Assembly (NCBI GenBank): GCA_007133065.1
Contig: SLNJ01000024.1
Location: 1 to 64,000 of the forward strand
Length of the DNA stretch: 64,000 nt
Reading direction: 5' to 3'
Origin: Opitutales bacterium
GTDB lineage: Bacteria; Verrucomicrobiota; Verrucomicrobiia; Opitutales; Oceanipulchritudinaceae
Part shown: piece after piece, positions 54,164-62,822 of the stretch
Layout of the letters: the number at the start of each line of letters is the position of its first letter
How positions within the stretch are numbered: the stretch's first letter is position 1
The notes under the pieces: generated by a model
Told to the model about the DNA's origin: nothing
What the model saw: only the letters and a program-made list of their open reading frames with translations
The model's database searches: none
Program-made: the position numbers and the translations under genes

Positions 54164-54225
54164 TAGCGTGACTCGGTTGCGCCTCTCTTCCTTCCCTTCG
54201 TACCACAATGCTCCGTCGCAACACC

Positions 54226-54993
54226 ATGATTCCGATCAAATCGGCAGATGAGATTCAGCAAATGCGTGAATCATGCCGGATCGCGGCGTGTGTACTCGAT
54301 GAGATAACACGCATGGTTGCGCCGGGGATTAACACCTATGATCTCGACCAGGAAGGCAAGCGTCTCATCGCGTCGTTCGGCGCACACAGTGCGTGTTTCG
54401 GATATCGGGTCGGCTCCCGGAGCTACCCGGCGTACACCTGCCTCTCGGTGAATGAAGAGGTCGTCCACGGAATCGGCTCGCTCCATCGGGTTCTTCGCGA
54501 AGGGGATATTATAACGATCGACGTTTGCGTCGTCTACCGCGGATTCGTGGGAGACAACGCGCGCACCGTCGCTGTCGGCACGGCCGACCCCAAAATCATC
54601 GCCTTGCTCCGGACAACCGAAGAGGCGCTCTTCCATGCCATCGAACAGGCCCGCGAGGGCAATCGGGTGGGGGATGTCTCCCATGCCGTTCAGCAGTACT
54701 GCGAGCGGCGCGGGTACTCGATCATCCGGGATTTCGTCGGCCACGGTGTCGGCCGAACGATGCATGAAGATCCGCAGATTCCGAACTTCGGAGCGCCGGG
54801 CCGGGGGGATCGACTCCATCCCGGCATGACGCTCGCAATCGAACCGATGGTCGCGCTCGGGCGCCCTGAAATTGAGATGTGCGAGGATGGGTGGACCGCG
54901 GTAACCCGCGATCGCGCTCCGAGTGCGCACTACGAACACACCGTGCTGCTTACCGACGATCGGCCGGAAATCTTGACAATCCCAAAGAAATAG
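54226..54993 (+). CDS. map: Methionine aminopeptidase, type I
   Basis: A 255-residue type Ia MetAP that removes N-terminal methionine. The metal ligands are present: D99 and D110 (ITIDVCVVYRGFVGDNART), H173 (GHGVGRTMHEDP), E206 (LAIEPMV) and E237 (YEHTVLL); H81 is the catalytic base. ATG 54226 gives the usual MIPIKSADEIQQMRES start; ATG 54208 would add six residues. The next gene is rpsM; infA and rpmJ, which often lie here, are missing. Confidence 0.96.
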   Translation: MIPIKSADEIQQMRESCRIAACVLDEITRMVAPGINTYDLDQEGKRLIASFGAHSACFGYRVGSRSYPAYTCLSVNEEVVHGIGSLHRVLREGDIITIDVCVVYRGFVGDNARTVAVGTADPKIIALLRTTEEALFHAIEQAREGNRVGDVSHAVQQYCERRGYSIIRDFVGHGVGRTMHEDPQIPNFGAPGRGDRLHPGMTLAIEPMVALGRPEIEMCEDGWTAVTRDRAPSAHYEHTVLLTDDRPEILTIPKK

Positions 54994-55084
54994 CTTTTAT
55001 CCTCAATCTTTTTCCCTATCTTCAGTCTTCGCGGTGAAGAGCGGTGTCTGCTCTTATCCTTAAATATTTAACAAACAAATAGAT

Positions 55085-55459
55085 ATGCCACGCATTCTCG
55101 CAGTAGAAATTCCCGGCAACAGACCGTTGCCCTACGCCCTCCGGTACATCTATGGTATCGGGCCGACGCTGGCTGCCAAGCTCGTGGCCGAAACCGACCT
55201 CGATCCCTCCCGGCGTGCCAGTTCCCTCTCCGAGGCGGAGATCAACCAGATTGCGGAACGCATCACGGCCAACGGGATTCGTGTCGAGGGGGACTTGCGG
55301 CGGGAGGTCGCCGGCAACCTCAAACGCCTTCAGGCGATACAGTCCTATCGCGGGATGCGGCACCGGCGGGGGCTTCCCGTGCGGGGCCAGCGGACCCGAT
55401 GCAACGCCCGCACTCGCAAAGGGAAAGTGAAGACCGTGGGGATCCAGAAGAAAGCCTGA
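55085..55459 (+). CDS. rpsM: 30S ribosomal protein S13
   Basis: A 124-residue S13 of the 30S head, contacting P-site tRNA and bridge B1. [33 protein letters not shown] and [28 protein letters not shown] are standard. The 91-base gap after map is AT-rich with a run AAATATTTAACAAAC just before the start and could hold an internal promoter. Confidence 0.98.
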   Translation: MPRILAVEIPGNRPLPYALRYIYGIGPTLAAKLVAETDLDPSRRASSLSEAEINQIAERITANGIRVEGDLRREVAGNLKRLQAIQSYRGMRHRRGLPVRGQRTRCNARTRKGKVKTVGIQKKA

Positions 55460-55485
55460 CAACCGGCAATGATTCAATTTGTCCT

Positions 55486-56154
55486 ATGAGCGAAGAAGAA
55501 AAGCAAGAAAACGAGCAGGCAACCGCCTCTCCCGGCCAGGGACAGGAGCCCGCCCGTACGGACGCGGCGTCTCAGGCCCCGGCTGAACCTGAGAAATCGG
55601 GGTCCGAAGCCGGCCGTGGCGACGGCGCCGCGCGAGATAAAACGACGAAATCGGACCAGTCCGAGGCGCCGAATGCGACGGAGCAGGAGGAAGGCAATGC
55701 AGAAAAGGAGGAGGCCGAGGACAAAAAGCCGGCCCAACCGAGTGCCGCCGATCTGCTCAAGGCCGACATCGGCGAGGTCAAAGTGCGCAAGGCGAAGGGG
55801 AGCAAGAATATCAGCTCCGGGGTCGTTCACGTGCTGGCGACGTTCAACAACACCAAGGTTACTTTCTCGGACCAGATGGGCAATGTCATCTCCTGGTCCA
55901 GCTCGGGCAAGTGCAATTTCCGCGGATCGCGCAAGTCGACCGCCTACGCCGCCCAGATCGTCACACAGGACGCCGGCCGGGTTGCGATCTCGCATGGGCT
56001 GAAAGAGGTCGATGTGCGCGTCAAGGGACCGGGCATGGGCCGCGATTCCGCGATTCGCGCGCTTCAGGCGCTCGGGCTCAATGTGTTGTCCATTACCGAT
56101 GTCACGCCGGTTCCGCACAATGGGTGCCGACCGCCCAAGCGCCGGCGCGTTTGA
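55486..56154 (+). CDS. rpsK: 30S ribosomal protein S11 with ~90-residue acidic N-terminal extension
   Basis: A 222-residue S11, against about 130 normally. Residues from about 98 onward are canonical: [53 protein letters not shown] and the C-terminal [18 protein letters not shown], including the Asn-Gly where isoaspartate forms in other bacteria. Residues 1-90 are a Glu/Ala/Lys/Gln/Pro-rich low-complexity segment with runs such as [17 protein letters not shown] and [19 protein letters not shown] 55486 is 26 bases after rpsM. No in-frame ATG opens the canonical core, so the extension is probably translated. Confidence 0.93.
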   Translation: MSEEEKQENEQATASPGQGQEPARTDAASQAPAEPEKSGSEAGRGDGAARDKTTKSDQSEAPNATEQEEGNAEKEEAEDKKPAQPSAADLLKADIGEVKVRKAKGSKNISSGVVHVLATFNNTKVTFSDQMGNVISWSSSGKCNFRGSRKSTAYAAQIVTQDAGRVAISHGLKEVDVRVKGPGMGRDSAIRALQALGLNVLSITDVTPVPHNGCRPPKRRRV

Positions 56155-56200
56155 TTCCCGAGCCATCGCCACATCCGACTCTCCCAGCACGCATTTTATC

Positions 56201-56809
56201 ATGGCACGTTATACCGGACCCACCACTCGCATCAACCGCCGTTTCGGAATGGCGATTTTCCCGGCGAACGCTGCATTTGAGCGCAAGCCACACCCCCCAG
56301 GCATCCACGGCCCGCGCATGCGGCGCCGGCTTACTGATTACGCGATCGGTCTCAACGAGAAGCAGAAGCTGCGTTATTTGTACGGCCTCAACGAGAAGCA
56401 GTTCCGTCTGACCTTCGAGCGCGCCAAACGGCAGCGTGGTGTTACCGGCGAGAGTTTTGTCCGCATGCTTGAGATGCGTCTCGACAGCGTGGTTTACAAC
56501 CTCGGATTCGCCAAGACCCGCCGCCAGGCGCGACAGTTCGTCAATCACGGTCATGTCCTGGTCAACGGACGCAAGCTTGATATCGCCAGCGCTCAAGTAT
56601 CGGACGGGGACGAGATCGAGGTCAAGGCCAGCAGCTCCTCGCGCCAGCTCGCGACGCGCGCCATGGAAGACACCCGTATGAGAACGGTTCCGCTCTGGCT
56701 GACCCGTTACGACGATACATTGAAAGCCGCGGTGAACCGCGCCCCGGCAGCAGACGACATACAGACAGGAATTAATGTGCAGCTCATCGTCGAGTTCTAC
56801 AGCCGGTAA
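56201..56809 (+). CDS. rpsD: 30S ribosomal protein S4
   Basis: A 202-residue S4, a 16S assembly initiator and frequent alpha-operon repressor. MARYTGPTTRINRRFG, the KQKLRYLYGLNEKQFRLTFERAKRQRG block and the S4 RNA-binding domain RRQARQFVNHGHVLVNGRKLD are present. No zinc-finger cysteines. ATG 56201 chosen as the family start. Confidence 0.98.
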   Translation: MARYTGPTTRINRRFGMAIFPANAAFERKPHPPGIHGPRMRRRLTDYAIGLNEKQKLRYLYGLNEKQFRLTFERAKRQRGVTGESFVRMLEMRLDSVVYNLGFAKTRRQARQFVNHGHVLVNGRKLDIASAQVSDGDEIEVKASSSSRQLATRAMEDTRMRTVPLWLTRYDDTLKAAVNRAPAADDIQTGINVQLIVEFYSR

Positions 56810-56872
56810 TCCCGGCTCCTTGGCGATGTCCACCTCTTATTTCTGTACCGCAAATATACACACGGCACAATA

Positions 56873-57874
56873 ATGGCGATTCGACTAGGCAAATTCCAGA
56901 TACCCAACCGTCTGGCAAAAGACGATGATACCGCGACGGAGACGTACGCGCGCTTTACTGCGGAGCCGTTTGAGACCGGATACGGTCACACAATCGGCAA
57001 CTCGTTGCGCCGCATCCTCTTGAGTTCGATTGAGGGTGCCGCGATAGCATCGGTCAAGATCGACGGTGTGCACCACGAGTTTCAAAGCATTGAGGGCATT
57101 GTTGAGGACGTGACCGACGTGGTTCTAAACCTGAAAAAGGTGCTGATCAAGTCGCACAAGCGCGAAACGATCCACCTTCTGATCGATGTCAACAAGGAAG
57201 GTGAAGTGACGGCCGGCGACATCCGGCCCGATTCCAATGTGGAGATCGTGAACCCCGAGCAGGTGATCTGCACGCTGGACAAAAAGCGTCGCTTTGTTGC
57301 GGAACTCGAGGTCAAGACCGGGCGCGGGTACGTCTCCGGCGAGGAGAACAAGGAGTCCGAGCAGCCGATCGGCGTGATCGCCATCGACTCGCTCTACAGC
57401 CCGGTCACTCTGGTGAAGTACACGGTGGAGAACACGCGTGTCGGTCAGATGACGGACTTTGACAAGCTCATCTTCGAACTGTGGACCGACGGGCGGATCA
57501 CGCCTGACGACGCGATCAAACAGGCAGCTGCGATCCTGAAGCACCACCTCGATGTTTTCGACAACGTCACCAAGGAGAGTGTCGAGTTTGACTCGGAACA
57601 GTCCGAGGTCTCCGAGGAGCAGAACAAGCTCCGCAAACTGCTGAACATGTCCGTCAACGAAATCGAGCTCTCAGTCCGCGCCGCGAACTGTCTCAACAAC
57701 GCCAATATCACGACGGTCGGCGAGTTGGCGATGAAGTCCGAGCAGGAAATGCTCAAGTACCGGAATTTCGGAAAGAAATCGCTGAATGAGATCAAGGCGA
57801 AGCTGGAGCAACTCGGTCTGAGCCTCGGGATGAAGCTCGACGATCGCCTCCTCGACAATCGCTCCGAACCCTGA
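56873..57874 (+). CDS. rpoA: DNA-directed RNA polymerase subunit alpha
   Basis: A 333-residue RpoA. The assembly domain contains FETGYGHTIGNSLRRILLSSIEGAAI; the alpha-CTD, which binds UP elements and activators, has ELSVRAANCLNNANITTVGELAMKSEQEML and NFGKKSLNEIKAKL. A linker joins the two as usual. Full length. rplQ follows after 54 bases. Confidence 0.98.
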   Translation: MAIRLGKFQIPNRLAKDDDTATETYARFTAEPFETGYGHTIGNSLRRILLSSIEGAAIASVKIDGVHHEFQSIEGIVEDVTDVVLNLKKVLIKSHKRETIHLLIDVNKEGEVTAGDIRPDSNVEIVNPEQVICTLDKKRRFVAELEVKTGRGYVSGEENKESEQPIGVIAIDSLYSPVTLVKYTVENTRVGQMTDFDKLIFELWTDGRITPDDAIKQAAAILKHHLDVFDNVTKESVEFDSEQSEVSEEQNKLRKLLNMSVNEIELSVRAANCLNNANITTVGELAMKSEQEMLKYRNFGKKSLNEIKAKLEQLGLSLGMKLDDRLLDNRSEP

Positions 57875-57928
57875 GTTTCCCCGCCGGCGTTCGTCAGAAA
57901 CAACACTTAATCAATCGGGTTATATACC

Positions 57929-58513
57929 ATGCGACATCGCAAACACCGGCACACCTTGGGCGTCACCAAAGAGCACCGCCACGCGAAGCTTGCCAATCTC
58001 GCAGCGGCGCTCTTCTTGCACGGCAGGATTGAGACCACCGTGTCCAAGGCCAAGGCACTGCGCCCGTTCGCCGAACGGATCATCACGCTGGCCAAGGAGG
58101 CGCAGAACAGCACGCCAGAACGTGCTGTTTACCTGAGACGGCAGGCGCTGGCCCGCGTGCGGCATCCCGAGGCTGTGCGCATGCTCTTCAGTGAGCGTGT
58201 AGCGGAGTTCCTCAACCGTCCGGGCGGATACACCCGGATTTACAAGATCGGGCCGCGGGTCGGTGACGCGGCGGAGATGGCGCTGATCGCCCTGATCGAG
58301 GCCTCCGACGAGGGATACTCGCGCAAGCGGCGTTCGAAATCAACCGCCAAACCAAAACCGGCCGCGGAGGAAGGCGCCGACGCGGCGACGGAGTCGGCAC
58401 CGGCTGTTTCGGATGCCGCGACGGCCACCGAGGAGGATTCGGCGAGTGAGCCGCCCTCTGCAGAGGAGACGCCCTCCGATGAAACGCCCGAATCTCCCGG
58501 CAAAAAGGAGTAA
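57929..58513 (+). CDS. rplQ: 50S ribosomal protein L17 with acidic C-terminal extension
   Basis: A 194-residue L17, against roughly 120-130 usually. Residues 1-126 form a normal core: MRHRKHRHTLGVTKEHRHA, NLAAALFLHGRIETTVSKAKALRPFAERI, GPRVGDAAEMALIALIE. Residues 127-194 are a low-complexity tail with a basic start (KRRSKSTAKPKP) followed by many Glu, Ala, Ser, Thr and Pro residues (AEEGADAATESAP; EEDSASEPPSAEETPSDE). It is the last gene of the supercluster. A 78-base gap precedes a small zinc-ribbon gene. Confidence 0.95.
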   Translation: MRHRKHRHTLGVTKEHRHAKLANLAAALFLHGRIETTVSKAKALRPFAERIITLAKEAQNSTPERAVYLRRQALARVRHPEAVRMLFSERVAEFLNRPGGYTRIYKIGPRVGDAAEMALIALIEASDEGYSRKRRSKSTAKPKPAAEEGADAATESAPAVSDAATATEEDSASEPPSAEETPSDETPESPGKKE

Positions 58514-58591
58514 TCAGCGCACTTACGTGGATGACTCGGACATATCGGGCGGGCGAAACTGAACCGCGGGGTGCCCGGCTGAGGCGCGCGC

Positions 58592-58825
58592 ATGATCACC
58601 CTGACGATTGCCTGGTTTTTTGTCAGCCTGTTGATGGCAGGCATGTTGTTCGTGTCTGCGCTGTGGTTTTACTACGATCGGCGCGATCGCAATCTCTACG
58701 AGGCCGAACGCCTGCGTCGAACCTTTCACTGCATCCGGTGCGGCGCTCTCTACACCGCTCCGCTGGGCCGAATCGAAGTGAATTGCCCGCACTGCGATTT
58801 CAAGAACACTTCGTTGCGGTTCTGA
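58592..58825 (+). CDS. Small single-pass membrane protein with zinc ribbon
   Basis: A 77-residue protein with one transmembrane helix (about 4-27) and a short basic segment (YYDRRDRNLYEAERLRRT). A C-terminal zinc ribbon follows with paired CxxC motifs (C47/C50 and C65/C68). It has no recognised family name. The conserved arrangement and its location just after the ribosomal cluster suggest a real gene. The topology would place the zinc ribbon on the cytoplasmic side if the N-terminus faces outward, but this is not determinable by eye. Confidence 0.7.
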   Translation: MITLTIAWFFVSLLMAGMLFVSALWFYYDRRDRNLYEAERLRRTFHCIRCGALYTAPLGRIEVNCPHCDFKNTSLRF

Positions 58826-59175
58826 CAGCTTCTGCGAAGGGCTCTTCTCGGATTTTTGTGGTACCGGTTGCCTGAGAACGCTGTGGCGGTTCCGCCCCGG
58901 AAACGCAGCGCCGGCTCGATGCCGTTGTGGGCCTCCCCTTCGCAAAGCCTGTGGCGTGACATACAGGAGTGTGCCAGCCCGATCCTGCCCAGCGCCTGCC
59001 GACCTCCGGCCTGTGCTTGTCGTTGTCGAATAGAAGCAACAGGGAGATTCCTTCCGGCGCCGGAGAGGATCCGAATCGCTTCGCCATCCATGGGGTTGCG
59101 CCCTATCGATTCTGCCTCCTTGCACTTGCATTCGGCCGGGGTGGTCCCTAGGTTTCTCCGTTTCCCACAAATCCC
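58826..59175. other. 350-base intergenic region before guaA
   Basis: I find no recognisable gene, tRNA or T-tailed terminator here. It should hold the guaA promoter, for which a candidate is annotated separately. An open minus-strand frame is present but does not look like a protein. Confidence 0.5.
59126..59154 (+). promoter_or_regulatory. Candidate promoter for guaA
   Basis: TTGCAT at 59126-59131 and TAGGTT at 59149-59154 are spaced by 17 bases, ending 21 bases before the guaA ATG. The -10 hexamer is a weak match. Judged by eye. Confidence 0.3.
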
Positions 59176-60714
59176 ATGTCCCAGGCGATTGCAGTTCTCG
59201 ACTTCGGTTCCCAGTACACGCAGGTGATCGCGCGGCGTATCCGCGAGTGTCACGTCTATTCGCGGATCTACCCTTACGCGACATCGGCTTCGGAACTGCG
59301 GGCGGACGGCGTGAAAGGGATTATCCTATCCGGGGGACCGAGTAGCGTGCTGGCCAAGGATGCTCCTTCCCCGGATCGCCGCCTCTTCGAACTGGGGGTT
59401 CCGGTTCTGGGGATCTGTTATGGCCTTCAGCTTATGGGGAAGATGCTGGGCGGGACGGTGGAGCCGACCCGGCAGCGGGAGTATGGCGACAGCCTGTTGA
59501 CGATCCGGAAAAAGGGCAAACTGTTTCACGGAATCAAGCCGACGATTCATGTCTGGAACTCGCACGGAGACCAGATGCGGTCCCTGCCGGACGGATTTTC
59601 AACGATCGCTCGCACCGAGAATTCCGATTACGCGGCAATTGCCGACGAGGAGCGGCGATTCTACGGGCTGCAGTTTCATCCGGAGGTCTTTCACACCGAG
59701 CAGGGCACCGATATCATCCGGAACTATCTCTACCGGATATGCGGCTGCAAGGGAGCGTGGTCGATGGCTGAGTACCTTGAGACGGCTGTGGAGCGAATTC
59801 GCGCCGAGGTCGGATCGGAGCGAGTCATCCTCGGTCTGAGCGGCGGGGTCGATTCCTCGGTTGCGGCCGCGTTGATCCACAAGGCGATCGGGGAGCAGTT
59901 GATCTGTGTGTTTGTGGACAACGGCCTGTGCCGGCTGAACGAACGCGAAGCCGTCGAGAAGCTCTTTCGCGAGAACTTCAAGTTGAACCTGCGTGTCGCG
60001 CGGGCGGCCAATGTGTTTCTCTCCCGGCTCAAGGGGGTTACAAATCCCGAACAGAAGCGCAAGATCATCGGGCGCACGTTCATCCAGGTCTTTGAACGGG
60101 AGGTCAAACGCCTGGGCAATATCGCATTTCTCGCCCAGGGAACCCTCTATCCGGATGTCATCGAGAGCGTCTCCATCGAAGGGAACCCCGCCGCCCTGAT
60201 CAAGAGCCACCACAATGTCGGCGGCCTCCCCAAGCGGATGAAACTTCAGCTTGTGGAACCGTTGCGCGAGCTGTTCAAGGACGAGGTGCGCAGGCTTGGC
60301 GCCGAGCTCGGACTGCCGAAGGAAGTTCTATGGCGGCAGCCGTTCCCGGGGCCGGGTCTGGGAGTACGCGTGATGGGTGAAATCACGCGTCCCCGCCTCC
60401 GCGTACTGCGGGAGGCCGATGCGATTCTCCTCCAGGAGATGAAGAAAAGCGGCTACTACTACAAGGTGTGGCAGAGTTTTGCGGTGTTTCTCCCGGTGCA
60501 CACGGTCGGTGTCATGGGGGATGAGCGCACGTACGAGAACGTTATTGCGCTGCGGATTGTTGAAAGCATCGACGCGATGACCGCGGACTGGGCGCGCCTG
60601 CCGCACGAACTCCTCGGACGCATTTCAAACAGGATTATCAATGAAGTCAAAGGCATCAACCGCGTGGTTCTGGACATCAGTTCCAAGCCGCCCAGTACCA
60701 TCGAGTGGGAGTAA
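59176..60714 (+). CDS. guaA: GMP synthase (glutamine-hydrolysing)
   Basis: A 512-residue two-domain enzyme that aminates XMP to GMP. The N-terminal glutamine amidotransferase has the nucleophile C81 ([12 protein letters not shown]), with H168 and E170 in [12 protein letters not shown]. The ATP-pyrophosphatase domain begins with the P-loop SGGVDSS (222-228), and the dimerisation domain ends with KPPSTIEWE, as in characterised GuaA. Normal length. A LolA-like gene follows after four bases. Confidence 0.98.
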   Translation: MSQAIAVLDFGSQYTQVIARRIRECHVYSRIYPYATSASELRADGVKGIILSGGPSSVLAKDAPSPDRRLFELGVPVLGICYGLQLMGKMLGGTVEPTRQREYGDSLLTIRKKGKLFHGIKPTIHVWNSHGDQMRSLPDGFSTIARTENSDYAAIADEERRFYGLQFHPEVFHTEQGTDIIRNYLYRICGCKGAWSMAEYLETAVERIRAEVGSERVILGLSGGVDSSVAAALIHKAIGEQLICVFVDNGLCRLNEREAVEKLFRENFKLNLRVARAANVFLSRLKGVTNPEQKRKIIGRTFIQVFEREVKRLGNIAFLAQGTLYPDVIESVSIEGNPAALIKSHHNVGGLPKRMKLQLVEPLRELFKDEVRRLGAELGLPKEVLWRQPFPGPGLGVRVMGEITRPRLRVLREADAILLQEMKKSGYYYKVWQSFAVFLPVHTVGVMGDERTYENVIALRIVESIDAMTADWARLPHELLGRISNRIINEVKGINRVVLDISSKPPSTIEWE

Positions 60715-60718
60715 CTCC

Positions 60719-61504
60719 ATGGCGCGTACCGTAACGAATGCATTTCCGTTCGCGTTGTTCATGTGGCTCGCGACGACTCTCGCCGGGTCGGTTCCTGTCG
60801 ATGCGGTCCTCGCTCAGGCGCGCGAGCACCTCGGCGGGGACGCCGTGCTCAACGGTATCGAGAGTATTCGGTATGAAGGTACGTTTTTTAACCGTCCCGA
60901 CGGTACCGGCGGACGGTTCATCATCACGCTCCAGAAACCGGGGCAGCAGCGGACGGAGTTCAACGATGGACGCCTTACTACAATCACGGCCACGGACGGG
61001 GTCGTCGGATGGAATCGCGTTTCCGACAACCGGGATCCGGACCGATATGACCTGCGCGGTCTCAGTCCGAAAGAGCACCGCCGCCTGCGCTATAATACGC
61101 ACGACAATCTCTATTTTTACTCTCGGATGGATCGTGTGGACGGCGAAGTGGAGTACGAGAAGCGAACAATTCAGGATGGCTTTCCGGCCCATAAACTTGC
61201 GTTCTATTTCGACGATGAGCTGGTCTTCCATCGCTTCATCGACGTGCAGGACGGTTCGGTTATCGCGACCCGGAATCCCGACGGCGTCACGGTCCGCGAG
61301 TTCGGTAACATGTGGGTGGACGGCATGCGGTTTCCGCGCCGCGTGATCGCTTACCTCGACGGCGAGGAGGCGACCCGCCTCGAGTACGAGCGAATCGTGC
61401 TGAACGAGAGCTATCCGGATTCCTTTTTTGAATTTCCGACGATCGAACCGCGGTCATTGCGTTCGCCGGATGAGGAACTGGGATCACGGGAGGAGGGATC
61501 GTGA
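60719..61504 (+). CDS. Exported LolA/outer-membrane-lipoprotein-sorting-like protein
   Basis: A 261-residue protein with a short hydrophobic signal (FPFALFMWLATTLAGS within residues 8-25). A beta-rich mature part contains the pattern VLAQAREHLGGDAVLNGIESIRYEGTF, FIITLQKPGQQRTEF and LAFYFDDELVFHRFIDVQDG, as seen in MucB/RseB/LolA-like domains of the outer-membrane lipoprotein-sorting family. The assignment is by overall pattern, not a specific motif. Start ATG 60719. It sits four bases after guaA, and its stop overlaps the GTG start of hisD, so all three may be co-transcribed despite unrelated functions. Confidence 0.65.
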   Translation: MARTVTNAFPFALFMWLATTLAGSVPVDAVLAQAREHLGGDAVLNGIESIRYEGTFFNRPDGTGGRFIITLQKPGQQRTEFNDGRLTTITATDGVVGWNRVSDNRDPDRYDLRGLSPKEHRRLRYNTHDNLYFYSRMDRVDGEVEYEKRTIQDGFPAHKLAFYFDDELVFHRFIDVQDGSVIATRNPDGVTVREFGNMWVDGMRFPRRVIAYLDGEEATRLEYERIVLNESYPDSFFEFPTIEPRSLRSPDEELGSREEGS

Positions 61505-62796
61505 GGACGATCTGTTATGCATCCCGCGGTTCGGAGAAGCGCCTGATTCGGTTCGCCGAATCGGTATCCCGATCCGATGTAATCTCCGAGCGGGTCCGAA
61601 GCATTCGCGAGCGCATCCGTGCCGAGGGGATGCCCGCGGTGCTCGCGTTGAGCGAAGAGGTGGAGGGCGTGAAACTGACGCCCGCGACATTGCGCGTTCG
61701 CGATGCCGAGTTGCGGACCGGGCTGCAGGCGTTGTCGTCCGAGCGCAGGCGAGCCATCCGCGAGGCGATGCGCAGTGTTCGGGCCTTTCACAGAAAGAGT
61801 CTTCCCCGGAAATGGGCGATGCGCAATGCCCATGGAGCTCGAGTTGGTGAGGTTTTCTACCCGTTGCGTGAGGTCGGAATCTACATCCCGGGAGGACGAG
61901 TTCCGCTCGTCTCGACCGTGGTGATGACTGCCGTCCTCGCCCGGATGGCGGGTGTGCGGCGTATTGCAGTATGCACGCCGCCCGATTCCAGTGGGGCGGT
62001 GAATCCCGTCCTGCTCGGAGCCTTTGCCCTGTGCGGGGTCTCCGAGGTCTACAAATTGGGTGGAGCTGTCGCGGTTTCAACGCTGGCCTACGGGGCCGGT
62101 TCGATTGCGCCGGTGGACAAAATCTTTGGACCGGGCGGCGCGTATCTCAACGAGGCCAAGCGCCAGGTTTTTGGCGAGGTCGGAGTCGACCTGCTGGCCG
62201 GTCCGAGCGAGGTGATGATTATCGCGGACGCAAGCACGCCGCCCGCCTACGTCGCCGCGGATCTCCTCGCGCAGGCCGAGCACGATGTGCGTTCCCGGGT
62301 CGTCTTTACCGCGCCGGATCGGGAGTATGTCGGCCTGGTTCGCGCGGAGATCGACCGTCAGCTTCCGGAACTCAGACACCAGGATTCGATTCGTGCCGTG
62401 TTGCGCGAGGGCTCTCTGGCGGTCCTGGTGTCGGGGTTGGAGGAGGCGGCGGCTGTGGCGAATCTGCTCGCGCCGGAGCATCTGGAGATCCTGCTTCCAC
62501 CCTCATCCGCCTCCCGTGCGACGAAACTGATTACCACGGCCGGTGCGATATTCGAGGGACGGGAGACGCCAACCGTGCTCGGCGACTTCGCTTCCGGTCC
62601 GAATCACACCCTGCCGACCGGGCGCACTGCGCGCTACCTGAGCGGTTTGCGGGTTGCGGACTTCTTCCGCCGAAGCAGCGTCGTCCGGTATTCCCGCCAG
62701 AGCCTGGCGCGCGCCGCACGGATGGTCGAGGCGTTCTCGGAGATGGAACAGCTCGATGCGCACGGCCGCTCGTTGACGATTCGGCTTCGCGACTGA
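61501..62796 (+). CDS. hisD: Histidinol dehydrogenase
   Basis: A 431-residue HisD that converts histidinol to histidine in two NAD-linked oxidations. KIFGPGGAYLNEAKRQVFGEVGVDLLAGPSEVMIIAD holds the cofactor and active-site region; Q258 and H261 (LLAQAEHDVRS) and the APEHLEI Glu-His pair are zinc and catalytic residues. GDFASGPNHTLPTGRTARYLSGLRVADFF completes the family signature. Start is GTG 61501, overlapping the previous stop (GTGA). hisC follows in about 26 bases. Confidence 0.96.
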   Translation: MRTICYASRGSEKRLIRFAESVSRSDVISERVRSIRERIRAEGMPAVLALSEEVEGVKLTPATLRVRDAELRTGLQALSSERRRAIREAMRSVRAFHRKSLPRKWAMRNAHGARVGEVFYPLREVGIYIPGGRVPLVSTVVMTAVLARMAGVRRIAVCTPPDSSGAVNPVLLGAFALCGVSEVYKLGGAVAVSTLAYGAGSIAPVDKIFGPGGAYLNEAKRQVFGEVGVDLLAGPSEVMIIADASTPPAYVAADLLAQAEHDVRSRVVFTAPDREYVGLVRAEIDRQLPELRHQDSIRAVLREGSLAVLVSGLEEAAAVANLLAPEHLEILLPPSSASRATKLITTAGAIFEGRETPTVLGDFASGPNHTLPTGRTARYLSGLRVADFFRRSSVVRYSRQSLARAARMVEAFSEMEQLDAHGRSLTIRLRD

Positions 62797-62822
62797 AGCA
62801 AGGCGTGCATCGATTTTGTCCC

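Noticed and set aside
58750-59253. Open minus-strand frame in the guaA upstream gap
   Set aside because: It overlaps the guaA start and the zinc-ribbon gene and looks random in composition.
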